Assembly: GCF_946481715.1 (NCBI RefSeq)
Contig: NZ_CAMLOV010000040.1
Location: 1 to 35,701, forward strand
Length of the DNA stretch: 35,701 nucleotides
From: an uncultured Mucilaginibacter sp.
Lineage (GTDB): Bacteria > Bacteroidota > Bacteroidia > Sphingobacteriales > Sphingobacteriaceae
Direction: 5' to 3'
Shown piece after piece: positions 23,984 to 32,517 of this stretch (its first letter is position 1; each line of letters starts with the position of its first letter). The notes under the pieces were generated by a model, which saw only the letters and a list, made by a program, of their open reading frames with translations, had not been told where the DNA came from and did no database searches. A program made the translations under genes and the position numbers.

Positions 23984-25255
23984 ATGCTGCAAGTTAGTTA
24001 TATCCGTGATAACAGGGAACAGGTTTTGGAACGTTTGGCTGTAAAAAATTTCAAACAGCCCGAATTGATAGATGAGGTGATAGCGCTGGATGATAAACGC
24101 CGCCAAACTCAAACGCAATTGGATAACGTTTCGGCCCAGTCTAACGCAGCTGCCAAGCAAATTGGCGAACTGATGCGCACAGGCAAAAAAGAAGAAGCCG
24201 AAGCCATAAAAGCTAACACCGGCAAGTGGAAGGAAGAAGGCAAACAACTAAGCGAGCAACTGAGTGCCGTTGAACAAGAACTGCAAGATAAAATAGTGTT
24301 GCTACCCAACCTGCCTCATTCTTCTGTACCAAAAGGCATCACGCCCGAGGACAACGAAGTGGTGCTGGAGAACGGCGCCATCCCTGAATTGCCTGCCGGC
24401 GCGCAGCCGCACTGGGAACTGGCGACTAAATACAATTTAATTGATTTTGAACTGGGTGTGAAAATAACCGGGGCAGGTTTCCCTGTTTATAAAGGCAAGG
24501 GCGCCAAATTGCAACGTGCGCTCATCGCTTTCTTTTTGGATGAGGCCGAAAAAGCCGGGTACGACGAAGTAATGCTGCCGCTAATGGTGAACGAGGCATC
24601 TGGCTTTGGCACCGGGCAATTACCGGATAAGGAAGGGCAAATGTATTTTGTAGGGCAGGATAACCTGTACCTGATACCAACTGCCGAAGTGCCTATCACC
24701 AACCTTTACCGGGATGTAATATTAAAGGGTGACGAATTGCCTGTACGGAATACCGGCTACACACCATGCTTCCGCCGCGAGGCAGGTTCTTATGGTGCAC
24801 ACGTACGCGGGCTTAACCGTTTGCACCAGTTTGATAAAGTGGAATTGGTACAGGTGGTACATCCCGATACCTCATACGATGTATTGGAGCAAATGAGCCT
24901 GCACGTACAAGGCCTGCTGCAAAAGCTTGGTTTGCCATACCGCGTGCTACGCCTTTGCGGTGGCGATATGAGCTTTACCGCTGCCCTTACTTACGATATG
25001 GAAACCTGGAGCGCCGCACAAGGCCGCTGGCTGGAAGTATCTTCGGTATCAAATTTCGAAACCTTCCAGAGTAACCGCCTAAAACTTCGTTTCCGCAATG
25101 CGGAGGGTAAAACCCAATTGGCGCATACGCTTAACGGCAGTGCTTTGGCCCTGCCACGTATTGTGGCTACTTTGTTAGAGAATAATCAAACGGAGAGAGG
25201 TATTAAGATACCGGATGTGCTGGTGCCGTATACAAAGTTTGAGTGGATAGATTAA
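23984..25255 (+). CDS. serS: Serine--tRNA ligase
   Basis: The 423-residue protein starts MLQVSYIRDNREQVLERLAV. It has an N-terminal antiparallel coiled-coil arm (about 30-105) that grips tRNA-Ser, then the class II catalytic core with motif 2 (TPCFRREAGSYGAHVRGLNRLHQFDKVEL, about 260-290) and motif 3 (LNGSALALPRIVATLLENNQ, about 384-403). It charges tRNA-Ser with serine in the cytosol. I start at ATG 23984 because family similarity begins there. The open frame extends 146 residues further upstream over the divergent rsmI gene, but that part is antisense sequence. A perfect TAnnTTTG box lies directly upstream. Confidence 0.96.
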   Translation: MLQVSYIRDNREQVLERLAVKNFKQPELIDEVIALDDKRRQTQTQLDNVSAQSNAAAKQIGELMRTGKKEEAEAIKANTGKWKEEGKQLSEQLSAVEQELQDKIVLLPNLPHSSVPKGITPEDNEVVLENGAIPELPAGAQPHWELATKYNLIDFELGVKITGAGFPVYKGKGAKLQRALIAFFLDEAEKAGYDEVMLPLMVNEASGFGTGQLPDKEGQMYFVGQDNLYLIPTAEVPITNLYRDVILKGDELPVRNTGYTPCFRREAGSYGAHVRGLNRLHQFDKVELVQVVHPDTSYDVLEQMSLHVQGLLQKLGLPYRVLRLCGGDMSFTAALTYDMETWSAAQGRWLEVSSVSNFETFQSNRLKLRFRNAEGKTQLAHTLNGSALALPRIVATLLENNQTERGIKIPDVLVPYTKFEWID

Positions 25256-25272
25256 GCTAAAAACCTCCCGAA

Positions 25273-25356
25273 CGTCATTGCGAGGAACGAAGCAATCTCC
25301 AAATTTGCAAAGCGGTTGTGCTAAGCTTAGAGATTGCTTCGTACCTCGCAAAGACG
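25273..25356. repeat. Long palindromic intergenic repeat (GTCATTGCGAGG family), copy 2
   Basis: Arms 25273-25299 and 25330-25356 match as reverse complements in 25 of 27 positions and are nearly identical to the arms of the copy at 10827-10921. The 30-nt spacer is unrelated to that copy's spacer. It lies between the convergent serS and serine hydrolase genes. Confidence 0.85.
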
Positions 25357-25365
25357 CGGTGGAGA

Positions 25366-25408
25366 TAAAACGAGGAAAAGCGGCACAAGGGCCGCTTTCC
25401 TCGTTTAT
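25366..25408. terminator. Probable terminator hairpin between serS and the serine hydrolase gene
   Basis: TAAAACGAGGAAAAGCGGC pairs with GCCGCTTTCCTCGTTTAT, about 17 bp with one bulged A, around ACAAGG. It sits ten bases after the serine hydrolase stop on the minus strand. T-runs are short on both sides. Confidence 0.6.
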
Positions 25409-25417
25409 AGTTAACTT

Positions 25418-27235
25418 TTACATCCCTTTATTTATCGCCTCATAAATGGCATCCTGGATCCTTGGCCTGATGTTGAGACTGCCTAATTTACTGCTTACAT
25501 TGGGGTGCACGCGGTTGGACAGGAACACGTAAACCAAATTATACTTAGGATCTACCCAAACGCAGGTGCCGGTAAAACCAGTATGGCCGTATGCCTGGTC
25601 GGACGCCAATTGCGATGGATATTTATGTTCCGGTATCGGGTCCCATCGGTCGAAACCCAGCCCGCGGCGGCTTATAGTGCTTTGTTTGGAAGTGAACAGG
25701 TCAACCGTTTCGGGCTTGATGTACTGCACACCGCCGTACGTGCCACGGTTCAGCATCATTTGGTACATAATGCCAATATCGTTGGCGCTGGCAAACAAGC
25801 CGGCATGCCCGGCAACGCCACCCATCAGGGCGGCGGTTGGGTCGTGTACATAACCGTCAATTAAAGTGTGGCGGTCGGTTTTATCATTCTCGGTAGGCGG
25901 TATCCTGTCCGCAGGGAAACGATGCAACGGCAAATAACCGGCGGTTTGCATGCCCAACGGGTTATAAAATTGCTGCTGCACGTAGTTGTTGATAGGGGTA
26001 GATGAGATAGTTTCTACAATCTGCTGCATAATGCACATACCCACATCGCTGTATACATATTGCCCGCGCGTTTTAACAGGCGAGTTCAGCATATCGGGCC
26101 ACATCACCTCCTCAAAATAATTCTTCCGCAGGTAGTAGTTCTCATTCACTTTAGTAGGGAAGTTGGCAGATGAATCTACACTGTAATCGGTTGGCTTTAC
26201 CTTGGTGAAGGTTTGTATATCGGGTATCAAACCTGCCTGGTGCTCCAAAATTTCGCGTACGGTTAAGGGGCTTTTGTTGCTCTTGCGCGCCAAGCCAAGG
26301 TAAGTACCGGCAGTGGAATCCAGCGCAAGTTTGCCCTGGTCGTAAAGCTGCATGGTTTCCATGGTGGTGGCAGATATCTTCGTCATCGATGCCACATCGA
26401 AGATATCAGTTATCCTGTCGGGTATCTCGTTCTCGTAGGTATGGTAACCGTAGGCTTTATTAAAAATTACCTTGCCATCTTTTATCACCATTACCACACA
26501 ACCCGGCGTTGCCTGGCTGCTGATGGCCTCCCGGGCAATTTTATCTATCTCGTTTAAATTATCGGTTTTAATGCCTGCATCTTCGGGCACGGTATATTGC
26601 AGGCGCGTTTTTGCGCTTAAGAAACCATACCCATTTTTGTATTTAGGTGTATAAGTTCTGCTGAGTTTTTGTGTAACAGGCACCCCGCCAAATATGGCCT
26701 GCGCACTGTACACCGCCGATACCGGCGATAGCCGTGCCGACCACAGTACCGGTCCTGTAACATCATTCAACTTTACCAACGATGCCGCGCTGCCCAAAAG
26801 CGATACCACCACCGTTTTTATTTTTTGATTGGAGTTGATAAAATCGATGATCTGCGGGTTATTCAGGTCGGCATCTGCCAGCTGGACAATAAGCGTATTG
26901 TAAAACTTGGTATCCAACGATAATGCAGCAAGGGTTTTTACGCCGAGGTAATCGCTGCCGTTGAAGGGTTGCGCTTTGGCGTACTTGTTTAATAAACTGT
27001 CGAATGCTGCTGTATAAACGCTCGAAAAATGAATGCTGGCTATTTTGGCAACATCGAGGTTTTGCAGTGGAACCACCTGCTTCTCGTTATTTAATAGTAC
27101 AGTGCTTAGTTCTGCTGCTTTCTGCTCTTGTACAAAAGCTTTGCCGGTAAAGGGTGGGTTTTGCGCACATGCCGAATTGAAAATGATAAACCCCGATAGA
27201 AGCAGCGTATATAGCCCCTGCTTATTTTTGCTCAT
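25418..27235 (-). CDS. Serine hydrolase (class C beta-lactamase fold) with a GH3 C-terminal-like N-terminal domain
   Basis: The 605-residue protein begins MSKNKQGLYTLLLSGFIIFN, an export signal ending SACAQ. Residues about 35-215 look like the C-terminal domain of GH3 glycosidases (AAELSTVLLNNEKQVVPLQN near the start). Residues about 220-600 are a beta-lactamase/DD-peptidase fold with S283-x-x-K286 (SMTK), Y395-S-D397 (in place of the usual YxN) and H551-T-G (in place of KTG). Relatives with a full GH3 domain plus this fold exist in Bacteroidota; here the GH3 catalytic domain is missing. Substrate is unknown, with cell-wall peptide or ester substrates possible. The start overlaps the amidohydrolase end by 14 bases; an ATG at 27250 would add five residues. 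A terminator follows. Confidence 0.83.
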   Translation of the reverse strand: MSKNKQGLYTLLLSGFIIFNSACAQNPPFTGKAFVQEQKAAELSTVLLNNEKQVVPLQNLDVAKIASIHFSSVYTAAFDSLLNKYAKAQPFNGSDYLGVKTLAALSLDTKFYNTLIVQLADADLNNPQIIDFINSNQKIKTVVVSLLGSAASLVKLNDVTGPVLWSARLSPVSAVYSAQAIFGGVPVTQKLSRTYTPKYKNGYGFLSAKTRLQYTVPEDAGIKTDNLNEIDKIAREAISSQATPGCVVMVIKDGKVIFNKAYGYHTYENEIPDRITDIFDVASMTKISATTMETMQLYDQGKLALDSTAGTYLGLARKSNKSPLTVREILEHQAGLIPDIQTFTKVKPTDYSVDSSANFPTKVNENYYLRKNYFEEVMWPDMLNSPVKTRGQYVYSDVGMCIMQQIVETISSTPINNYVQQQFYNPLGMQTAGYLPLHRFPADRIPPTENDKTDRHTLIDGYVHDPTAALMGGVAGHAGLFASANDIGIMYQMMLNRGTYGGVQYIKPETVDLFTSKQSTISRRGLGFDRWDPIPEHKYPSQLASDQAYGHTGFTGTCVWVDPKYNLVYVFLSNRVHPNVSSKLGSLNIRPRIQDAIYEAINKGM

Positions 27236-28853
27236 AAACCTTAACACCATTTATATATGTCTTTATTACTTTCACATTTGGCAAATCGCTGCCATCCACC
27301 TTCATAATATCTTTATCCAGTACCACAAAATCGGCATATTTGCCAACCTCTATACTGCCTTTCTCTTTTTCCTCAAAATTGGCTTTTGCAGCCCAAACGG
27401 TCATACCCTTTAAAGCCTCGGTACGGCTAAGTGCGTTTTCCATTTGAAAGCCGTGCGCCGGCGAGCCCTTCAAGTCCTTACGCACTACTGCTGCATAAAA
27501 CGTGTACATAGGGTTAATATTCTCTACCGGGAAATCGGTACCCAAAGGTATCCACCCGTTTTGTTTCATTAGGTCTTTATAAGCATAGCCGCTTTTTAAC
27601 CTTTGTACGCCCAGCCGGTTTATTGCCCAGGCCATATCAGATGTGGCATGTGTGGGTTGTACCGATGGGATAATACTGTATTCGCCAAAGTATTTTACAT
27701 CCTGCGGCGATACGATCTGAGCATGTTCAACACGCCAGCGCTTGTCGTTTTTGCCTTTTAATGCAGCGGCGTATACCTGCAATATCATCCGGTTGGCCGA
27801 ATCGCCAATAGCATGGGTACACATCTGGAAACCTTTGGCGGCAATTTTGTTGGCCACTTCTTCAAAATGTGCTTTGCTGCTCAACAGGAAACCGTTCCAG
27901 TTTGCTTTGTCGGAATAGGGCTTCAACAAGCATGCGCCTCTGGAACCCAGCGCACCATCGGCATACACTTTAAAAGCGCGAACGTTTAAGCTTGGGGTTT
28001 TATAGGCACCACGTTTAAAAAGGTAGTCGTAGTTTTCTTCTTTATCGGCCAGCATCAGGTACATGCGCATTTTCAGGTCGCCTTTGTGCTGCAGGGCGGC
28101 TATGGTGCTTACCAGGGTATAAGGTACGCCACAATCGTCTACAGTGGTTAAGCCAACGGCAAAGCAATTGCGTTGCGCGGCTAACAGGGCCGATTGCACC
28201 GCTTGCTCGGTCGGCTCGGGTATTTTGCGGGTTACTATCCCAACGGCGTTGTCTACCAGTATGCCGGTCAGTTTTCCGCCGATGGTTTCTATTTGGCCCC
28301 CTGTAATGGTTTGGCCGGGTTTAATGCCTGCTATATTTAAAGCGGCCTGGTTGGCAATGGCGGCATGCCCGTCAATCCTGCTTAAAATAACCGGGCGTAC
28401 GGGGAATAACGAATCGAGTTTTGCTTTATTGGGGAATTGCTTAACCGACCAGATGTTTTGGTCCCAGCCGTTGCCAATGATCCATCCCTCGGTATTTTTA
28501 CGGGCGAAGGCGCTTACGGTATCTACAACAGCACCCCAGCTTTTGCTGCCAACCAGTTTTACCTCCTGCAGGCCAAGCCCGTATTCGTAAAAATGTGCAT
28601 GGGCATCAATAAAGCCCGGGTATACAGGTTTGCCGCCGGCATCAATGGTTTCTTTAGCAAAGTATTTTTGTTCGAGGGTATCGGCGTTGCCAACTGCTAT
28701 GATCTTGCCGTTGCTTATAACAAAAGCGTTGGCGGTAGAGAAGGCGCTGTCGACCGTATAAACCAGGGCATTTTTAACAAGCGTATCGGCATTATATTCC
28801 TTTTGTTTGCACGCAGCAATAAGGATAAGCAGCAGGGGCCACAATTTCTTCAT
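27222..28853 (-). CDS. YtcJ-like amidohydrolase lipoprotein
   Basis: The 543-residue protein has a lipoprotein signal (LLLILIAAC, cysteine at 15) followed by an amidohydrolase of the Amidohydro_3/YtcJ type. Metal-site residues appear in FIDAHAHFYEYG, a later THAIGDSANRM, RVEHAQIV and the LGTDFPVENINP aspartate. YtcJ-like enzymes hydrolyse amide or related bonds; the substrate is unknown. Membrane anchoring suggests it works in the periplasm on the inner or outer membrane. It overlaps the serine hydrolase gene by 14 bases, so the pair is an operon and may process related compounds, for example modified peptides. Confidence 0.9.
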   Translation of the reverse strand: MKKLWPLLLILIAACKQKEYNADTLVKNALVYTVDSAFSTANAFVISNGKIIAVGNADTLEQKYFAKETIDAGGKPVYPGFIDAHAHFYEYGLGLQEVKLVGSKSWGAVVDTVSAFARKNTEGWIIGNGWDQNIWSVKQFPNKAKLDSLFPVRPVILSRIDGHAAIANQAALNIAGIKPGQTITGGQIETIGGKLTGILVDNAVGIVTRKIPEPTEQAVQSALLAAQRNCFAVGLTTVDDCGVPYTLVSTIAALQHKGDLKMRMYLMLADKEENYDYLFKRGAYKTPSLNVRAFKVYADGALGSRGACLLKPYSDKANWNGFLLSSKAHFEEVANKIAAKGFQMCTHAIGDSANRMILQVYAAALKGKNDKRWRVEHAQIVSPQDVKYFGEYSIIPSVQPTHATSDMAWAINRLGVQRLKSGYAYKDLMKQNGWIPLGTDFPVENINPMYTFYAAVVRKDLKGSPAHGFQMENALSRTEALKGMTVWAAKANFEEKEKGSIEVGKYADFVVLDKDIMKVDGSDLPNVKVIKTYINGVKVYEQK

Positions 28854-28954
28854 AAATAAACAGGCGGATGTAAATTGATAAACGTAAATACTATATACAA
28901 GTATGTAAAGGTAAAGTTATGCAATCAAATAATTAATTTAGCATCGAAAATGAT

Positions 28955-28969
28955 CCCGACGTAGTCGGG
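28955..28969. repeat. Small CCCGAC-GTA-GTCGGG hairpin before mutL
   Basis: Perfect 6-bp arms with a three-base loop, 20 bases upstream of the mutL ATG. It resembles short hairpins scattered through Bacteroidota intergenic DNA, and could affect mutL translation by its position. Function is unknown. Confidence 0.4.
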
Positions 28970-28988
28970 AGAAGGGAAATACGTTTAC

Positions 28989-30851
28989 ATGCCAGATATA
29001 ATACAGCTTTTACCCGATTCGGTAGCCAACCAGATAGCCGCAGGCGAAGTGGTGCAACGCCCCGCATCTGCCGTAAAAGAATTGATAGAGAACGCCATAG
29101 ATGCAGGTGCAGATAAAATACAGCTGATATTAAAAGATGCCGGCAAAGCGTTGATACAGGTTATTGATAACGGTTGCGGTATGAGCCTTACTGATGCCCG
29201 TATGTGCTTTGAACGCCACGCTACCTCAAAAATACGCAAGGCGGAGGACCTTTTTGCCATCCGTACCATGGGCTTCAGAGGCGAGGCCATGGCATCTATT
29301 GCCGCAATTGCGCAGGTAGAATTGAAAACCCGCCGCCACGAAGACGAACTGGGTACCTGTATTTTTATAGAGGGTAGCGAAGTACTGAGCCAGGAACCCT
29401 GCTCGGCAAATACGGGTACATCTATATCCATCAAAAACCTTTTTTATAATACGCCTGCACGCCGTAACTTTTTAAAAAGCAACCCGGTGGAGATGCGCCA
29501 CATCATCGACGAGTTTCAGCGCGTGGCGTTGGCAAACCCGCAAGTGTTTTTAACCCTGCACCACGATGGGCAGGAAGTTTACCACTTGCCAGCTACAGCT
29601 TTAAAACAGCGCATTATTCATTTGCTTGGTAATAATTATAACCAGCGTTTGGTGCCGGTAGAGGAGGACACCACCATCATCCGCCTGAATGGTTACGTAG
29701 GGAAGCCCGAATTTGCCCGGAAAACCCGCGGCGAGCAATTCTTTTTTGTGAACAACCGCTTTATAAAGGACGCTTATTTAAACCACGCGGTGCTTACAGC
29801 TTTTGAGGAGCTGCTGCCTGATGATGCTTACCCGCTGTATGTGCTTTTTATAGATATCGATCCATCTAAAATAGATATCAACGTACACCCTACTAAAACC
29901 GAAATAAAATACCAGGACGAGAAGGCCATTTACGCTATCATCCGCTCGGCGGTAAAACGTGCACTGGGCAAGTACAATATTACCCCCACGCTTGATTTTG
30001 ACCAGGAGAACAGTATAGGCCATTTGATAAGCCACAAACCCTTCGAGGAAATTGTGCAACCAACTATAGCCTTCAACCCGGATTTTAACCCCTTCGCAGC
30101 GGAGAAACGGCCGGAACGCGAATTGCCTTTCCTGCGGAATAACGGCGGCAGCAACGACCAGCGCTCAGCCATCCCAAAAAACTGGGATACGCTTTACGAG
30201 ATTGCCAAAAAAGAGGAGAGCCTGCAGCACGAGATGCACGGAGAGCAAAGCACGTCTGTAAATGAGCAGGAAATTACAAAATCGGGCGAGAAGCAATTCT
30301 TCCAGGTGCATAGCCGGTTTATTTTATCGCAGATAAAATCGGGATTCATGCTCATACACCAGCAATGGGCGCATGAGCGTATTTTGTACGAGCGCTTTTT
30401 GCACCAGTTGCAAAACCATAGCGGGCTTAGCCAGCAAAGCTTATTTCCGCAATCGGTTACACTAAACAGCAGCGATTTTGAGTTATTGAGAGAGCTTTTA
30501 CCCGATATACGAGCGCTTGGTTTTGATATACGCGAGTTTGGCAAAAATACCGTAGTAGTAGAGGGTATCCCGGCGGACATAAACAACGCTAACGAGCACG
30601 AACTGCTGGAACATTTGCTGGAAGGTTTTAAAAACAACCTGGCTATTTTAAAGTTGGATAAACGCGATAACCTTGCCCGATCGCTGGCGCGCAATGCTGC
30701 CATAAAAACCGGCGTAAAGTTATCTATGGAAGAAATGAACCAATTGATTGACCAGCTTTTTGCCTGCCAGATGCCAAATTTGGCCCTGAACGGCAAGCCC
30801 GTAATTACTACCTTTACGCTGAACGAATTAGCCGAAAGATTTGAAAAATAG
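28989..30851 (+). CDS. mutL: DNA mismatch repair protein MutL
   Basis: The 620-residue protein starts MPDIIQLLPDSVANQIAAGE, the standard MutL opening. GHKL ATPase motifs are intact: E34 N35 (ELIENAIDAGA), D60-N-G-C-G-M, TSKI (79-82) and GFRGEA (95-100). A beta-clamp binding motif QxxLxP is present as QQSLFP (482-487). The endonuclease motif, usually DQHAxxERxxYE, reads HQQWAHERILYE (457-468): the Asp and His are lost but both Glu remain. The later ACxxAIK-type and CPHGRP-type metal motifs read ARNAAIK and MPNLALNGKP, so they are also degenerate. It is the first gene of a plus-strand row with two rhomboid genes, 33 bases before the first. Confidence 0.96.
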   Translation: MPDIIQLLPDSVANQIAAGEVVQRPASAVKELIENAIDAGADKIQLILKDAGKALIQVIDNGCGMSLTDARMCFERHATSKIRKAEDLFAIRTMGFRGEAMASIAAIAQVELKTRRHEDELGTCIFIEGSEVLSQEPCSANTGTSISIKNLFYNTPARRNFLKSNPVEMRHIIDEFQRVALANPQVFLTLHHDGQEVYHLPATALKQRIIHLLGNNYNQRLVPVEEDTTIIRLNGYVGKPEFARKTRGEQFFFVNNRFIKDAYLNHAVLTAFEELLPDDAYPLYVLFIDIDPSKIDINVHPTKTEIKYQDEKAIYAIIRSAVKRALGKYNITPTLDFDQENSIGHLISHKPFEEIVQPTIAFNPDFNPFAAEKRPERELPFLRNNGGSNDQRSAIPKNWDTLYEIAKKEESLQHEMHGEQSTSVNEQEITKSGEKQFFQVHSRFILSQIKSGFMLIHQQWAHERILYERFLHQLQNHSGLSQQSLFPQSVTLNSSDFELLRELLPDIRALGFDIREFGKNTVVVEGIPADINNANEHELLEHLLEGFKNNLAILKLDKRDNLARSLARNAAIKTGVKLSMEEMNQLIDQLFACQMPNLALNGKPVITTFTLNELAERFEK

Positions 30852-30884
30852 CCCCAAAGGCTTTAAAAACACTTTATATAGAAC

Positions 30885-31589
30885 ATGCAATCACCATTTG
30901 CCAATTTAACACCGGTTGTTAAAAACCTTATTATCATCAATATTATTTGCTACATCGCCATGTTTGCACTTGGCGAATACATAAATTTAGTAAAATACTT
31001 TTCTGCATTTTATTTTAACTCGCCGAATTTTAAACCTTGGCAGATCATAACATATATGTTTATGCACGACCCCGGCGGCATATCGCATATTCTGTTTAAT
31101 ATGTTTGCCTTATTTTCTTTTGGGCCGATATTGGAATCTACTCTTGGGTCAAAGAAATTTTTCAACTTTTATTTTATTACAGGCATAGGCGCTTTGGTAT
31201 TGCACATGTTTGTGCAGGGCTTGGAAGTGCACAACCTTATCGGTTCTTTCACATTAGGGGGAGTTGATCCAAACAAAATCAGCGAAACGGCACTACAATC
31301 AGTGTACGATATCTATCGAACACCAATTTTGGGTGCATCGGGTGCTATTTTTGGGGTATTGGTTGGCTTTGGAATGCTGTTCCCCAATTTAGAGCTAATG
31401 ATACTTTTTATACCAGTACCAGTAAAAGCAAAATACATTATACCGGTTTATATTGTATTGGAATTATTTTTAGGTGTTAAGCAATATTCTGGCGATTCTG
31501 TCGCCCACTTTGCCCACCTTGGCGGGGCCTTATTTGGCTTTATAATCATAAAATTTTGGGGTATTAAAAGGCCAAACAATTTTTACTAA
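30885..31589 (+). CDS. Rhomboid-family intramembrane serine protease (first of two)
   Basis: The 234-residue protein has about six membrane helices. The catalytic serine S152 lies in GASGAIFG (150-157), and the paired histidine is H208 (VAHFAHLGGALFG). H68 and N72 (SHILFNMF) match the GlpG oxyanion-side residues. Rhomboids cleave membrane proteins within or near the bilayer. All catalytic features are canonical. A soluble loop at about 111-145 separates two of the helices. Its substrate is unknown. It lies 33 bases after mutL and 37 before a second rhomboid gene on the same strand. Confidence 0.93.
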   Translation: MQSPFANLTPVVKNLIIINIICYIAMFALGEYINLVKYFSAFYFNSPNFKPWQIITYMFMHDPGGISHILFNMFALFSFGPILESTLGSKKFFNFYFITGIGALVLHMFVQGLEVHNLIGSFTLGGVDPNKISETALQSVYDIYRTPILGASGAIFGVLVGFGMLFPNLELMILFIPVPVKAKYIIPVYIVLELFLGVKQYSGDSVAHFAHLGGALFGFIIIKFWGIKRPNNFY

Positions 31590-31626
31590 TATTTATTGTT
31601 ATCAATAGTAAATACAGCTGTTTTAT

Positions 31627-32517
31627 ATGAACACCCTCTGGAGAGATATCCAATACAAACTATTAAAGTCGGGCAATAAAATTACCCTGCTTATAGGTAT
31701 AAACGTTATTGTTTACTTGGGTATCAATGTCCCGGCGGTGCTCGAGCAATTTATTGTTGGTTTTGGTCCGGGCAAAAGCAGTATTATTTTCTACACTAAC
31801 AAATACCTGCTGCTGCCTGCAGATCTGCACACCCTGCTCTATCGTTTTTGGACGCCTGTTACTTACATGTTTATGCATGCCGGGGCACTTCACATCCTGT
31901 TTAATATGCTTTGGCTGTACTGGTTTGGGCAGATATTTGAAGAATACCTGGGCAACAAGCGGACTATTGGCTTATACCTGCTGGGTGGTTTAACAGGCGG
32001 GCTTTTGTTTGTTGCAGCATTTAATCTCATCCCGGCATTCACGAGCGAGAACGCTGCCGCAGGCGGAGTTATAGTGGGCGCATCGGCAAGCGTTATGGCC
32101 ATTATAGTCGCTACCGCCACACTGTTGCCCAATTACACTATATCGTTGATCCTTATAGGCCCTGTTAAGCTAAAATGGGTTGCCTTGTTTATCGTGATCT
32201 TAGATTTTTTAAGCATCGCCGGCAGCAACGCAGGCGGCGAAATTGCTCACCTTGGCGGAGCGCTATTCGGGTTTGTTTACATTAAGCAATTACAAAAAGG
32301 GCACGACTGGATAGGCGGCATCAATAATATATTTGCACCCAAACCCAAAATGCGGGTGGTGCCTAATGATAACCCTCAAAAAAAAGCCGCTAATTTCCCC
32401 CGGCAAGAAGAAATTGACCGTATTTTAGATAAAATTTCTGTTTCGGGTTACGATAGCCTGAACAAGCAGGAGAAGGAAACACTGTTCAGAGCAAGCGACA
32501 ATAATGAAGGAAAATAA
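31627..32517 (+). CDS. Rhomboid-family intramembrane protease (second of two)
   Basis: The 296-residue protein has six membrane helices in residues 20-220. The H89-x-x-x-N93 pair (LHILFNMLW) and H208 (GEIAHLGGALFG) are kept. The serine motif reads GASASVMA (151-158), so Ala replaces the usual Gly after S153. A cytosolic tail (about 225-296) ends in a small helical domain (IDRILDKISVSGYDSLNKQE), typical of Bacteroidota rhomboid proteins of this kind. It may be an active protease or a pseudoprotease. Its stop overlaps the next gene by 14 bases. Confidence 0.92.
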   Translation: MNTLWRDIQYKLLKSGNKITLLIGINVIVYLGINVPAVLEQFIVGFGPGKSSIIFYTNKYLLLPADLHTLLYRFWTPVTYMFMHAGALHILFNMLWLYWFGQIFEEYLGNKRTIGLYLLGGLTGGLLFVAAFNLIPAFTSENAAAGGVIVGASASVMAIIVATATLLPNYTISLILIGPVKLKWVALFIVILDFLSIAGSNAGGEIAHLGGALFGFVYIKQLQKGHDWIGGINNIFAPKPKMRVVPNDNPQKKAANFPRQEEIDRILDKISVSGYDSLNKQEKETLFRASDNNEGK

